A DNA stretch of 64,000 bases from Pseudomonas jessenii (GTDB taxonomy: Bacteria; Pseudomonadota; Gammaproteobacteria; Pseudomonadales; Pseudomonadaceae): the NCBI RefSeq assembly GCF_002236115.1, contig NZ_NIWT01000001.1, positions 62,001-126,000 on the forward strand. The letters are read 5' to 3'. The notes under the pieces were generated by a model. That model saw only the letters and a program-made list of their open reading frames with translations. It was not told the origin of the DNA and did not search any database. Positions 35,084-43,665 of this stretch are shown here, one piece after another; the first letter of the stretch is position 1, and each line of letters opens with the position of its first letter. Position numbers and translations under genes: made by a program.

Positions 35084-36052
35084 TCACGCCTGTCGAGTTA
35101 GGCCTTTCGAACGAACGATCTGAAGCAGTGCACCTGACTTGCCGTCGATGACGACAACGACCAGTAATAACAAGCCATTGGTCAGTAAGATCGCTGCTGA
35201 GCTTGCACCGAGCAGGCTAAGGCCATTGTTGAGAATGGTGAGGATCAGGACACCGAAGAACACGCCGCTAGGTTTGCCAATGCCACCCGCGAGCGCGACA
35301 CCACCGATAATGGCCGCTGACACAGCTTGGAGAAGAAGATTGCTGCCCATGGTGGCGGATGCTGTCGCCAAACTGATCGACAGCAGAACCCCAGCGAGGC
35401 CTGCACATAGCGACGACAATACGAAGGCAAACAGGTGGACTCTTCCAATGGATACTCCACATGCCCGCGCGGCGTGTGTGCTGCTGCCGGTGGCCACCAT
35501 GTCCCGACCAAGACGGGTGAATTTGAGAATTCCAGCCATGACTATGAATGCAAGGATGGTTAACAGGCTTCGTGCAGAGAAAATGCCGAGGATCGCATCG
35601 TCCCAGAACGCCCCTGCATCGAAGTTGTCTGTGCTGATGATTTTTCCACCAGCCAGCCAGTAGGCGAAGCCGCTCAGTGCGATCATCGTTCCCACCGTGA
35701 CGACGAGTGATGACAGTCGTAGCCATACAAATACGAGCGCGTTTAGTGTGCCGACCACAAAGGCAAAAGCCATCGCAACGAGCGCACCTGTCACTAAGTC
35801 ATCACCGCCTACTTTCAGCGTGATCAACCCTGCAACGGCGACCATCGATCCCACACTCAAGTCGAACTCTCCAACGAGCATGGTCATCGACAAGCCAAGG
35901 GTAATGAGACCTAGAAGGGCGAAGGACTGGAGATTGGCATACGTGTTCTGAGGGCTCGCGAAGTTGTCGAGTCCTACAGCGAAAACAGCGAACAGCGCGA
36001 CCGCCAGAACAAGTGGCAGATTTGCTGCCATAGAAGTGATTTGGGTTTTCAT
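35084..36052 (-). CDS. Sugar ABC transporter permease 1 (RbsC-like, system I)
   Basis: This 322-residue inner-membrane permease of the BPD_transp_2 family has about nine hydrophobic helices and the conserved LVGEFDLSVGSMVAVAGLI segment near the N-terminus and IIGGVALAGGIGKPSG near the C-terminus. Its ATG shares one base with the stop of permease 2 (TGATG), a sign of translational coupling. It forms the membrane channel with permease 2. Confidence 0.9.
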   Translation of the reverse strand: MKTQITSMAANLPLVLAVALFAVFAVGLDNFASPQNTYANLQSFALLGLITLGLSMTMLVGEFDLSVGSMVAVAGLITLKVGGDDLVTGALVAMAFAFVVGTLNALVFVWLRLSSLVVTVGTMIALSGFAYWLAGGKIISTDNFDAGAFWDDAILGIFSARSLLTILAFIVMAGILKFTRLGRDMVATGSSTHAARACGVSIGRVHLFAFVLSSLCAGLAGVLLSISLATASATMGSNLLLQAVSAAIIGGVALAGGIGKPSGVFFGVLILTILNNGLSLLGASSAAILLTNGLLLLVVVVIDGKSGALLQIVRSKGLTRQA

Positions 36053-37080
36053 CAGCGCACCTTCCCTCGGGCAATCAAGGCAGCCACGATGACGGCCAGA
36101 ACAACGACGGCACCCTTGACCATGAGTTGGATTTCAAAGGACAAACCGTGGACGAGCAGTAGATTTCCAATTAGGGCGAGAAAGATCGCGCCGTAAACCG
36201 CATCGATGATTTTTCCCTGTCCGCCTCGGATCGAGATGCCGGCTACGAGCACCGCCGCGATTGCGTCGAAATCTAAGCCCGCCGCCATCTTCAGGTTTCC
36301 TTGGCTGGCTTGAGAGGCAAAGAGCCCTCCGGCTAATGCTGCTGAGAAGCCAGCGACCACAAACGCAATCACTAATGTCCGAGGGACACGGATTCCGGAG
36401 TAGGCAGCAGTTATGGGGTTTAAACCAATGAGTCGCAACTCACGACCGAAGCGCGTTCTTTCGACCCAGTAGTTCGCAGCTATCGCAAAAGCCAGGAAGA
36501 TGACCAGCTGGTTAGGCACTAGCGAGGCGAACTTTCCGATGCCAAGCCAAGAAGCATCGCCCTTGCCAATAACCGTCATGCCCCCCGAGATATATGAACC
36601 GATGCCCATCACGATAGAGGCCACAGCGATCGTCGCAATGATCGGGTTAACACGTGCGGCACCGACGACCAGCCCCTGGATAGAGCCGATTAGAATGCCG
36701 AGCACGCTGACGGACAGAAGGGCTACCGGAAGGCCGAAGTGAAGAGTGCTCGCGAACACGATCGTCGAGAGCGCAGCTGTCGCCGCCATCGAAAGCATGA
36801 ACAGGTTGCCGCTCAAGGTGATGAACGCCATGCCGACAGCAGCGATACCTATCGCAGAGACCGAATACATAATGGCGCTAAGGTTGGCAGGGGTAAGGAA
36901 ATTCTCGACCGAAAAATAGCCCCATATGATCAGAAGCAACGACACCGCCTTGATGCCATTAACCTGAATCCTGTCCCCTTGGACAGACTGCTTTATTAGA
37001 TCCCCTATGACTGAGGTCATTTTTTGCGTCCTCGATGGCGTGGTCGACGCAAGATGTGAGGCGTCACGTGCTTGTCTCAT
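36052..37080 (-). CDS. Sugar ABC transporter permease 2 (RbsC-like, system I)
   Basis: This is a second BPD_transp_2 permease, 342 residues long, with ITLSGNLFMLSMAATAALST and LVAGISIRGGQGKI as family segments. The ATG at 37080 overlaps the ATPase stop by three bases within ATGA and has GGAG upstream. An internal Met at 37020 is a weaker option. A pair of different permeases implies a heterodimeric channel, as in some autoinducer-2 and rhamnose importers. The first 30 or so residues are hydrophilic and cytoplasmic. Confidence 0.88.
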   Translation of the reverse strand: MRQARDASHLASTTPSRTQKMTSVIGDLIKQSVQGDRIQVNGIKAVSLLLIIWGYFSVENFLTPANLSAIMYSVSAIGIAAVGMAFITLSGNLFMLSMAATAALSTIVFASTLHFGLPVALLSVSVLGILIGSIQGLVVGAARVNPIIATIAVASIVMGIGSYISGGMTVIGKGDASWLGIGKFASLVPNQLVIFLAFAIAANYWVERTRFGRELRLIGLNPITAAYSGIRVPRTLVIAFVVAGFSAALAGGLFASQASQGNLKMAAGLDFDAIAAVLVAGISIRGGQGKIIDAVYGAIFLALIGNLLLVHGLSFEIQLMVKGAVVVLAVIVAALIARGKVR

Positions 37081-38582
37081 GCGATTTTCTCCTCGCCATG
37101 CCCGTGAAGGATGTCCATCAGGATTGTGGTCATTGAGCAATGTTCGATCATCCGGTCATTGACCATTTCCCCTCTGAAGACGGTTATGACCCGGTCTGCC
37201 AGTTCCAGGACTTCTTCGAAGTCGGTAGAGAAGAAAACTACTGTGAGTCCGGTAGCTGCCATCGAGCGAAGTTGGGCGTAGATTTCGGCTCTTGCACCGA
37301 TGTCCACGCCACGAGTTGGCTCATTCAAAATGAGGATTTTTGGTGAGATTGCGGCGGCTTTGGCCATGGCAACCTTTTGTTGGTTGCCTCCGCTCAAGCT
37401 CGATACCTTGCTGTTTATGCGTTTAGTGTCGATCGTGAAGCGCTTCATCAGCTCATGGGCCGCATTGCGTTCAAGGGCATTTTCAAGCCGACCAAAGCGC
37501 GTCAATTGATTGAGGATCGAAGCAGTCGAGTTTTGTCCGATACTGGCCTCAAGAAAGACACCTTTGCCGGCGCGGTCTTCCGGCACATAAGCGATGCCCT
37601 GGGAGATAGCCTTTCGAGGGGACTGTATGTCGACCTGCTGACTATCGATCGACAGTTTGCCAGTGTGCGATCGGACTCCGGCAATCGCCTCTACCAAACG
37701 ATCAGCACCCGATCCCAGTTGACCTACTACGCCGAGAATCTCGCCAGCTGGAACTGTCAGGTTAAGTGGCTGGCAGGCGTTTGGTACGCCGAAGCCGTCG
37801 AGATTGAGTCTCGCGACGTGCGCGTGCGGATTGATCGCTCCAAGCGTCGTGCGGCGCTCGACCTCATGCCCTACCATCGCAAACACCAGCGAGTCTGTAG
37901 TCATCTCAGAAGTGGGAGCAGTGAGGATCCGCTCACCGCTACGGAAGACTGTGATTCGATCAGTCAGATCGAAGACTTCATTCAGACGATGGCTGATGAA
38001 TACCACCGTAGTCCCCTGATCACGAAGCCAGCGGACAGCCGTGAACACACGGGTAATTTCGCTTTCTGCCAAAGTCGCAGTGGGCTCATCGAGGATCAGG
38101 ACTTTAGCGCCATGGAGCACGCAACGAGCGATCTCCACCAGTTGCCGCTCCGCGAGGGAGAGTTCGGAGGCCGATTGATTCAGCGAGATATGAGATAAGC
38201 CAATGGAGTCGAGCTGACGTCGAACGTCAGTTTTGAAGCGGCGCCTTAGGTAGATATGGCCTACTCGAGTATTGCCCATGAGCACATTGTCCAGCACGGA
38301 TAGCGCTGGAATGATGGACAGCTCTTGGTGGACGATGGATATACATGAAGGGTCGGTGCGTCGCCCAAGCCGGAGGGCCGCTCCGTCGAACAGTATCTGC
38401 CCTGCCGTTGGATCCACCAAACCGCCGAGAATCTTCACTAGCGTGCTTTTTCCGGCTCCATTTTCGCCGCAAAGACCGTGTATCTCTCCAGCATCCAGTT
38501 CAAAGTCAACAGACTTCAAGGCTGTAATGCCGCCATAGGTTTTATGTAGTCCAATTACCTGGACAATTTTCTGAAACTGCAT
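37077..38582 (-). CDS. Sugar ABC transporter ATP-binding protein (RbsA-like, system I)
   Basis: This 501-residue protein has two ABC modules. Module one has Walker A GENGAGKST (about 39-47), signature LSLAERQ and Walker B VLILDEPT. Module two has a degenerate Walker A (GQLGSGAD) and a full signature LSGGNQQK with ILNEPTRG. That asymmetry is normal in the RbsA/MglA family. It is the first gene of the operon ATPase-permease-permease-binding protein-SDR. A pair of inverted TTCAC/GAGAA elements lies 135-190 bases upstream and may be the operator. Confidence 0.93.
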   Translation of the reverse strand: MQFQKIVQVIGLHKTYGGITALKSVDFELDAGEIHGLCGENGAGKSTLVKILGGLVDPTAGQILFDGAALRLGRRTDPSCISIVHQELSIIPALSVLDNVLMGNTRVGHIYLRRRFKTDVRRQLDSIGLSHISLNQSASELSLAERQLVEIARCVLHGAKVLILDEPTATLAESEITRVFTAVRWLRDQGTTVVFISHRLNEVFDLTDRITVFRSGERILTAPTSEMTTDSLVFAMVGHEVERRTTLGAINPHAHVARLNLDGFGVPNACQPLNLTVPAGEILGVVGQLGSGADRLVEAIAGVRSHTGKLSIDSQQVDIQSPRKAISQGIAYVPEDRAGKGVFLEASIGQNSTASILNQLTRFGRLENALERNAAHELMKRFTIDTKRINSKVSSLSGGNQQKVAMAKAAAISPKILILNEPTRGVDIGARAEIYAQLRSMAATGLTVVFFSTDFEEVLELADRVITVFRGEMVNDRMIEHCSMTTILMDILHGHGEEKIA

Positions 38583-38902
38583 GGCTGAGCCCTGTCATTG
38601 TTATGATTGTGAACAGTTTTCTATTAGCAGTGAGACTAAGCGCTGAGCGCTGGATATATATTTAAGTAGTACTTATCTGTTCCTCGATTTAGCACCTTTA
38701 AGTTCATCAAAACACAGTCTTCACAGGAGAAAAATGCACGGTGTGGAATTCATTTTTTCTTCTGTGAAGAAATCAAATGAGTGTCCCGGCGACAGCTGGC
38801 AGGGCTTTATCTTGCTAGGTCGAGAACCTGTAGAGGCATATTGCGGTTTTAAATCGTTTGGCTGTGTTGCCCAAGAAAAATCCGGGCAACCAGCGATAAA
38901 TT
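38583..38902. other. Promoter region of ABC system I
   Basis: This stretch is AT-rich (TGGATATATATTTAAGTAGTA) with the large inverted repeat described at 38718-38772. A small + strand frame (38734-38946) overlaps the repeat and the end of the dehydrogenase gene and is not believed to be real. Confidence 0.5.
38718..38772. promoter_or_regulatory. Inverted pair of TTCAC-type operator elements
   Basis: CTTCACAGGAGAAAAATG (left) and CATTTTTTCTTCTGTGAAG (right) are inverted copies with one mismatch and one indel, about 15 bases apart. The right element alone is a palindrome (TTTCTTC-TGT-GAAGAAA). Similar palindromes occur at 42641 and 45360. It is a likely operator for ABC system I. Confidence 0.5.
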
Positions 38903-39991
38903 TCAGCTCAGAGGAATTTCTTGTCCACGAAGCTCAGAAGATTTGAAGAGAGCCTCTAGAATCACGTTGATGTTATGTGCCTGGCTTGCCGGAACTTGAG
39001 AAGGCAGACCTTCTCGCAAGGATTTGACGAAAGCGGCTGCTTCTCGGTCAAAATAAACTGGGTTGCCAATCTCAGCAATTTCTGGCGAATAAACTGTTTT
39101 GCGCACCGCCCAGACCTCTGGAAAGCTTGTTTCATTCCAGTGTGTCCAACCCTGTGCGTGTCCGATTTTTCCGTCATGGTAGAGCTTGTAAGATGCAGGC
39201 ATAGGCGTTGAATGCATCACGCCATGAGTGCCGTAAGCGGTGATATCCCAGCTTTCTGTCCAAGGCATGGGATCCCAGGACATGAAGTCGATTGTCACGA
39301 CCTTATCGTCATAGTTCAGTACTGCTGCGGCCGCGTCTTCACGTGCCGAGTCGCTCATTTGTCCTTGGAATTTAGAGATTCGAGCATTGACCGACTTGGG
39401 CATACCGAAATGCAGGAGAATGCGGTCGATCGTATGGCATCCGATTACGTAAAAGGCGCCACCAAGATCACCTGATTGCTTCATGTGGTTCGTATCGGCC
39501 TCGTCATGTGAGCATCCGGCATGAGCTCGTACCTGAAGTACCTTGCCGATCTCTCCGCTCTGGAGAACCTGCTGCATTCTCTCCACCGAAGGTGAGAATC
39601 TCCAGCAATATCCAACCTGGAACAGGTTGCCAGTGCGCACCACTACTTCAACAATGCGGGATGTGTCTTCTGATCGTCGACCAGCTGGCTTTTCGCAGAG
39701 TACGGCTTTCCCTGCTTCGAGTGCCTCAATCGCCCAGTCAGCCATCAGATAGCTTTTCGGATGCACCAAGACGATGTGTACATTTGGATCGCTTAGGATT
39801 TCCGCCTTGCTGCGCGCTTGTAACCCGAGTGCGTCCACGAACGGTTCTAACAAGGGGCTGTCATCGTACGCCCCAAGAAACTCCACGTTTGGCATACGCT
39901 GAAAAGCCTTCACTCGGCCGGAAGTGTGCGGATGAGTGATGCCTAAGCAAGCTACTCCTAGCTTGGAATCTTCGTTGAATTTTTGTGGCAT
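38903..39991 (-). CDS. Gfo/Idh/MocA-family oxidoreductase (copy 1)
   Basis: This 362-residue NAD(P)-dependent sugar or cyclitol dehydrogenase has an N-terminal Rossmann domain (GVACLGITHPHTSGRVKAF), the CEKPAG motif with the catalytic Lys, and a C-terminal beta domain. The Rossmann motif is atypical (GITHPHTSG instead of GxGxxG), which is seen in some members acting on 3-keto-glycosides. It is transcribed with the SDR at 40073, about 80 bases downstream of it. It probably oxidises or reduces a ring hydroxyl of the glycone or cyclitol. Confidence 0.87.
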   Translation of the reverse strand: MPQKFNEDSKLGVACLGITHPHTSGRVKAFQRMPNVEFLGAYDDSPLLEPFVDALGLQARSKAEILSDPNVHIVLVHPKSYLMADWAIEALEAGKAVLCEKPAGRRSEDTSRIVEVVVRTGNLFQVGYCWRFSPSVERMQQVLQSGEIGKVLQVRAHAGCSHDEADTNHMKQSGDLGGAFYVIGCHTIDRILLHFGMPKSVNARISKFQGQMSDSAREDAAAAVLNYDDKVVTIDFMSWDPMPWTESWDITAYGTHGVMHSTPMPASYKLYHDGKIGHAQGWTHWNETSFPEVWAVRKTVYSPEIAEIGNPVYFDREAAAFVKSLREGLPSQVPASQAHNINVILEALFKSSELRGQEIPLS

Positions 39992-40017
39992 GTAGGATTC
40001 CTCGATGTGTGCATTTC

Positions 40018-40041
40018 GCTCCGTCCTTTAAGTGACGGAGC
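40018..40041. terminator. Hairpin between SDR and Gfo/Idh/MocA genes
   Basis: GCTCCGTC and GACGGAGC form an 8-bp stem around eight bases, followed by ATTTTC on the + strand only. There is no T run in the direction of transcription, so it may be an mRNA-processing or stabilising hairpin. Confidence 0.35.
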
Positions 40042-40072
40042 ATTTTCATTCCATTGAGTCTCGCCTGTGAGA

Positions 40073-40876
40073 TCAGATCACTGAGCGGATGCTGCCGCCA
40101 TCGACTCCCCAGACACTAGATGTCACGAAAGAGGCGAGGTCGGATGCCATGAAGACAATGACATTTGCAACTTCCTCGGGTGTGCCTAAGCGATCGAGCG
40201 GGAGTTGACGCAGGGAAAGCTCGTGCTGGACAGCCGCCTGGGGTTCCATGCCATGAACTTTTCCCATCGTTTCGGCAAAACCGCCTGATTTAGTCCAGAA
40301 CGGAGTCCAGATCGGGCCTGGCGCTACTGCATTTACGCGAATATGCGGGCCTTCGCTGCGAGCTAGACCTTTTGTGACGGCCAATACCGCTGCTTTCGAC
40401 GCGGCATAATCCAGTGGGCAAGGCTCAGGCTGCCTTGCTAGGTCGGACGCGTTATTAATTATCACGCCACTTTTTTGAGTCCGCATAATCGGCAGGACTT
40501 TGCGGCATGCCCGGACATAACTCATGAAGTTGAGTTGCATGGTTGCTTCCCAGTCTTCGTCCGTAAGGTCATCGAACATTCGCACCGCGCCAGAGCCGAC
40601 GTTGTTCACGAGAACATCGACTTTGCCGTTATAGGCCGCGAGGACGCGGTCGATTCCGTCGTTCACACCAGTCAAGGTGCTCAGGTCGGCTTTAGCAACC
40701 GCTACCGTGGCTCCCAACGCTTCACCTTCAGATTTCAGTTCTGAGAGGGCCTCAGCATCCCAATCTAGCAATGCCAGATGGCTACCTTCAGCGGCAAACG
40801 CAAGTGCAGTTGATCGGCCAATGCCTTTAGCTGCGCCGGTAATCAGAACGACTTTGCCAGCAAGGTTTGTTTTCAT
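40073..40876 (-). CDS. Short-chain dehydrogenase/reductase (SDR)
   Basis: This 267-residue classical SDR has TGAAKGIG (residues 14-21), VNNVG, a catalytic Ser in INNASD, YAASK and a PGPIWTPF loop. It is first in a pair with the downstream Gfo/Idh/MocA gene. Its long substrate loop (WTKSGGFAETMGKVHGMEPQ) suggests a bulky substrate. A role in oxidising a ring alcohol of the imported compound is inferred from the neighbours. Confidence 0.88.
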   Translation of the reverse strand: MKTNLAGKVVLITGAAKGIGRSTALAFAAEGSHLALLDWDAEALSELKSEGEALGATVAVAKADLSTLTGVNDGIDRVLAAYNGKVDVLVNNVGSGAVRMFDDLTDEDWEATMQLNFMSYVRACRKVLPIMRTQKSGVIINNASDLARQPEPCPLDYAASKAAVLAVTKGLARSEGPHIRVNAVAPGPIWTPFWTKSGGFAETMGKVHGMEPQAAVQHELSLRQLPLDRLGTPEEVANVIVFMASDLASFVTSSVWGVDGGSIRSVI

Positions 40877-41224
40877 AATTGGATACCTTCTTCCGAGTCG
40901 ATGGGGGAGATCAAACGTCTTTCAGGAGTGTGACTATCGGTCTCGCTATGGGAGCTTTACGACATTGCTCCGTACGTGTAAGTAGGGGACGATACGATCG
41001 TGGTGTCTAGAGGCAAAGCCCTACTCATTGCCGCTTTGTGGCCGCATCTTGTCTATGGCTTCGGCGGGGCATACACCACAAGTGCGCAGCACTGTTGCGA
41101 GAGATGATGGTGATGAAAAACTCGTGGGGGCGTGCTGTTTGTTCACGTTACTGTTCCTCATTCTTTTTATTTTAAATGGAGAAACTAAGGGGGAATGTTT
41201 TCAAATGTCTGAAAGCACTAGTGC
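40877..41224. other. Intergenic stretch upstream of the SDR gene
   Basis: It holds the presumed promoter of the SDR-Gfo pair and an AT-rich patch near 41150 after the Dabb gene stop. I see no gene and no clear operator. Confidence 0.4.
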
Positions 41225-41530
41225 CTAGATGAAGTAGTCAACTTGATGCCTCGCGATACGAAGATTACCGAGCTCTTCTCGTACTCGCAGATGCGCGGGG
41301 TGACTTGCATATCCCTCCAGTGCTTCCACTGAATCAAACTCGGAGTATAGAACCACATCACATGCATAATCGATCTTGCTGAAATCGACTCCGATTTCCA
41401 AGCTTCGCAAGCCGGGAATCTCTGTTCTAATTCCTTCGAATGCCGATTTCAGTTTTTCGATATTGCTGGAACGCTCTACTTCACTTTCACCGCGCAGATT
41501 CCACATGACGATGTGTTTGACCGGTTGCAT
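41225..41530 (-). CDS. Dabb-domain protein (stress-responsive alpha/beta barrel)
   Basis: This 101-residue dimeric ferredoxin-like-fold protein has HIVMWNLRG at the start, the usual Dabb motif, followed by EIPGLRSLEIGVDF and DVVLYSEFDSVEALEGYASHPAHLRV. In plants a Dabb protein is a polyketide cyclase, and in bacteria members are often small accessory enzymes in catabolic clusters. It lies 84 bases downstream of the dioxygenase gene on the same strand. It may assist a ring-closing, aromatising or decarboxylating step, but no specific reaction can be stated. Confidence 0.82.
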   Translation of the reverse strand: MQPVKHIVMWNLRGESEVERSSNIEKLKSAFEGIRTEIPGLRSLEIGVDFSKIDYACDVVLYSEFDSVEALEGYASHPAHLRVREELGNLRIARHQVDYFI

Positions 41531-41613
41531 ATTCCTCTCCGAGGTAAATTGGTAAACAGATGAAAAGGGCTACAATGCCATGCAGACCTTATATTCAACT
41601 GAGCGCCGCGCGG

Positions 41614-42474
41614 CTATGCGTGGTGCAGAATAAAGTCGAATTCCAGGGTGTAGTACTGTGAGTCGATTTGGTTGCCGTAAGGGTCTAGTCCGCTTTCGTG
41701 GGAAACCCATTCGGCAATAAGCGAAGAGCGAACGCCGAACACAGCATCCGAGTCCAGATAGTCGCCTCCTTCACGAAATACATGAGTGACGAGTCGCTGG
41801 AAGCCTGGAGCTGTGATCATGAAATGCAGATGGGCCGGACGCCATGGATGACGATTTAAGGTTTCCAGCATTTTGCCGACTGGGCCATCGTGTGGGATTG
41901 GATAACAATCCGGTACGATCGTCCTGAACTGATAGTGGCCTTCCGCGTTTGCTTGGAGTATTGCCCGGCCATGGTGGGCTTCTAAGCCTGGCTTCTGTAC
42001 ATCATAGAAACCGGCATCGTCAGCCTGCCACACCTCAATTTTGGCATGGGGAATTGGGGCTCCGTCAGCGGATTGCACCTTCCCTTTGACGAACCACGGA
42101 GTGCCTGGCAGGCCGCTGCTTATATTTGCTCCCAAATCAAACTGAGGGGCGTCAGCTACGTGAAATGGCCCAAATACAGTAGCTTCAGTACACCCGGCAG
42201 GTTTCTTGTGGTTCTGCGCAGTGACTAAGGTAGACAGGCCCAAAGTGTCAGAAAGCAGGATGAACTCTTGACGGGTCGGGGTGCAGATTTGACCGACAGC
42301 AGTGAGAAATTCGATGCCTTTTTCCCACTCTTGCTCGGTCAACTGAGTCTCGCGGGCAAATGCGTGAAGATGTTGTACGAGAGACGTCATGATCTCATGA
42401 AGCCGACGATCTTCCGTACCCGCGTTACGGGCCAGTACGGCCTGCGTGATTGTCTGCTCATCTAAGTTTCGCAT
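41614..42474 (-). CDS. Hydroxyquinol 1,2-dioxygenase (intradiol)
   Basis: The 286-residue enzyme has the N-terminal dimerisation domain of hydroxyquinol/catechol dioxygenases and all four Fe(III) ligands: Y157 (GFYDVQ), Y191 (YPIP), H215 and H217 (RPAHLHF). Length and the NRHPWRPAHLHFMI block fit the hydroxyquinol type, which opens 1,2,4-trihydroxybenzene to maleylacetate. I chose the ATG at 42474 (AGGG upstream). A start 30 codons earlier is possible. A maleylacetate reductase gene, the next enzyme of that route, lies 1.2 kb away. The LysR at 42684 is divergent from it and is its probable regulator. Confidence 0.9.
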   Translation of the reverse strand: MRNLDEQTITQAVLARNAGTEDRRLHEIMTSLVQHLHAFARETQLTEQEWEKGIEFLTAVGQICTPTRQEFILLSDTLGLSTLVTAQNHKKPAGCTEATVFGPFHVADAPQFDLGANISSGLPGTPWFVKGKVQSADGAPIPHAKIEVWQADDAGFYDVQKPGLEAHHGRAILQANAEGHYQFRTIVPDCYPIPHDGPVGKMLETLNRHPWRPAHLHFMITAPGFQRLVTHVFREGGDYLDSDAVFGVRSSLIAEWVSHESGLDPYGNQIDSQYYTLEFDFILHHA

Positions 42475-42640
42475 GGTTGCACCCTGGGTTCTTATTTGTG
42501 GTGGGAAATTGGGTAAACACCCTGATTTCTCCTTCGGAAAGCTGCTCGGCTCCATGTAGGCCAAAAGCCTATTCCCGAATCTATGCAGCTACGCTAAAGT
42601 GCTGATAGATGGAATAAAATACTAAAAATGAAAATCTTTC

Positions 42641-42656
42641 TTTCACCAGTGAAAAA
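42641..42656. promoter_or_regulatory. Palindromic operator candidate between dioxygenase and LysR genes
   Basis: TTTCAC-CA-GTGAAA is a perfect 6+2+6 palindrome followed by AA, 28 bases upstream of the LysR start, in the divergent promoter. Related sites lie at 38718-38772 and 45360. Confidence 0.55.
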
Positions 42657-42683
42657 GTCGTCCAAATTCTGGGAAATGCGCTG

Positions 42684-43598
42684 ATGGATCGATTCACCGA
42701 ACTTGAACTATTCGTCAACACCGCGGAACTGGGAACGCTGAGCAAAGCCGCAGAGAAGCTCGACATCTCGAATGCAGCCGCAAGCAGACACCTTGCTGCC
42801 TTGGAAAACAGGTTGAAGGTTCGTTTGATAGAACGAAATACACGGCGCTTGTCGCTTACAAATGCGGGCCATGATTTCTACGCACGATGCAAAAGCGTCC
42901 TTGCCGAACTCAGTGAGGCAGAGGCGACGGTGAGCGCCGCGCTGATCGAGCCGACAGGTACTCTGACGATTACTGCAACGATCTCTTTTGCCATGCTGCA
43001 CATTGCACCGCTTGTTCCTGAGTTTCAGCGCCTGTATCCCAGAATTAAGGTAAAGATCGTTGGGGCGAACCGCTATTACGACATTATTGATAGCGAAATC
43101 GACTTGGCGATCCGTACACGTGAGTTCGAGGCGGACTCCAGCATCACTATTCGTAAACTGGCAGAAACAAGGAGGGTACTGGCTGCATCACCAAAATACC
43201 TCCAACGCAAAGGAGTTCCCGCGTCGGTTGAAGACCTCGCAGATCACGATTTGTTGATTTACAGCCTCGCGAATCATCCGGAAATGATGGAGTTCACTAA
43301 GGGTTCTGAGCGACGGAGTGTCAAAATACAACCCGCCCTGGAAACTAATGACGGACAGATTGTGCGTGCAGCTGCTCTGGCTGGGGCAGGGATTCTGGTG
43401 CAGCCCAAATACATTATCTATGACGACCTGGTCGCGGGCAGATTAGTACCAGTTTTAGACGATTGGGATCTTCCCCGGCTGATTATCAACTTGGCGTTTC
43501 AGGATCGGCGTCACATGCCGGCCAAGACGAGACTCTTCATTGATTTTCTGTTGGATCAATTCAAGCGTAAAGAGTACGAGCGCTACTGGACTCGATAA
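42684..43598 (+). CDS. LysR-family transcriptional regulator
   Basis: This 304-residue regulator starts MDRFTELELFVNTAELGTLS and has the helix-turn-helix AAEKLDISNAAASRHLAALE. It is of the DmlR/CrgA-like subgroup. It is divergent from the hydroxyquinol dioxygenase with a palindrome between them, the usual layout for a LysR controlling an aromatic-ring-cleavage gene. It ends in a Lys/Arg-rich tail. The ATG has only a weak ribosome site. Confidence 0.9.
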   Translation: MDRFTELELFVNTAELGTLSKAAEKLDISNAAASRHLAALENRLKVRLIERNTRRLSLTNAGHDFYARCKSVLAELSEAEATVSAALIEPTGTLTITATISFAMLHIAPLVPEFQRLYPRIKVKIVGANRYYDIIDSEIDLAIRTREFEADSSITIRKLAETRRVLAASPKYLQRKGVPASVEDLADHDLLIYSLANHPEMMEFTKGSERRSVKIQPALETNDGQIVRAAALAGAGILVQPKYIIYDDLVAGRLVPVLDDWDLPRLIINLAFQDRRHMPAKTRLFIDFLLDQFKRKEYERYWTR

Positions 43599-43631
43599 AA
43601 AACCTCGGCCACCGTTATGAGTGAGCCGAGG
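43597..43631 (-). terminator. Terminator after maleylacetate reductase (-) and LysR (+)
   Basis: CCTCGGC and GCCGAGG form a 7-bp stem. On the - strand a TTTTTT run follows, which suits the reductase gene. Confidence 0.75.
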
Positions 43632-43665
43632 AAAAAACCTGTATTAGATGACGTCGATCGCCGTT

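Noticed and set aside
37377..38198. 273-residue + strand frame inside the ABC ATPase gene
   Set aside because: The - strand frame carries all Walker and signature motifs; the + strand protein shows none.
38734..38946. 70-residue + strand frame
   Set aside because: It overlaps the inverted operator pair and the end of the Gfo/Idh/MocA gene, and its sequence matches no family.
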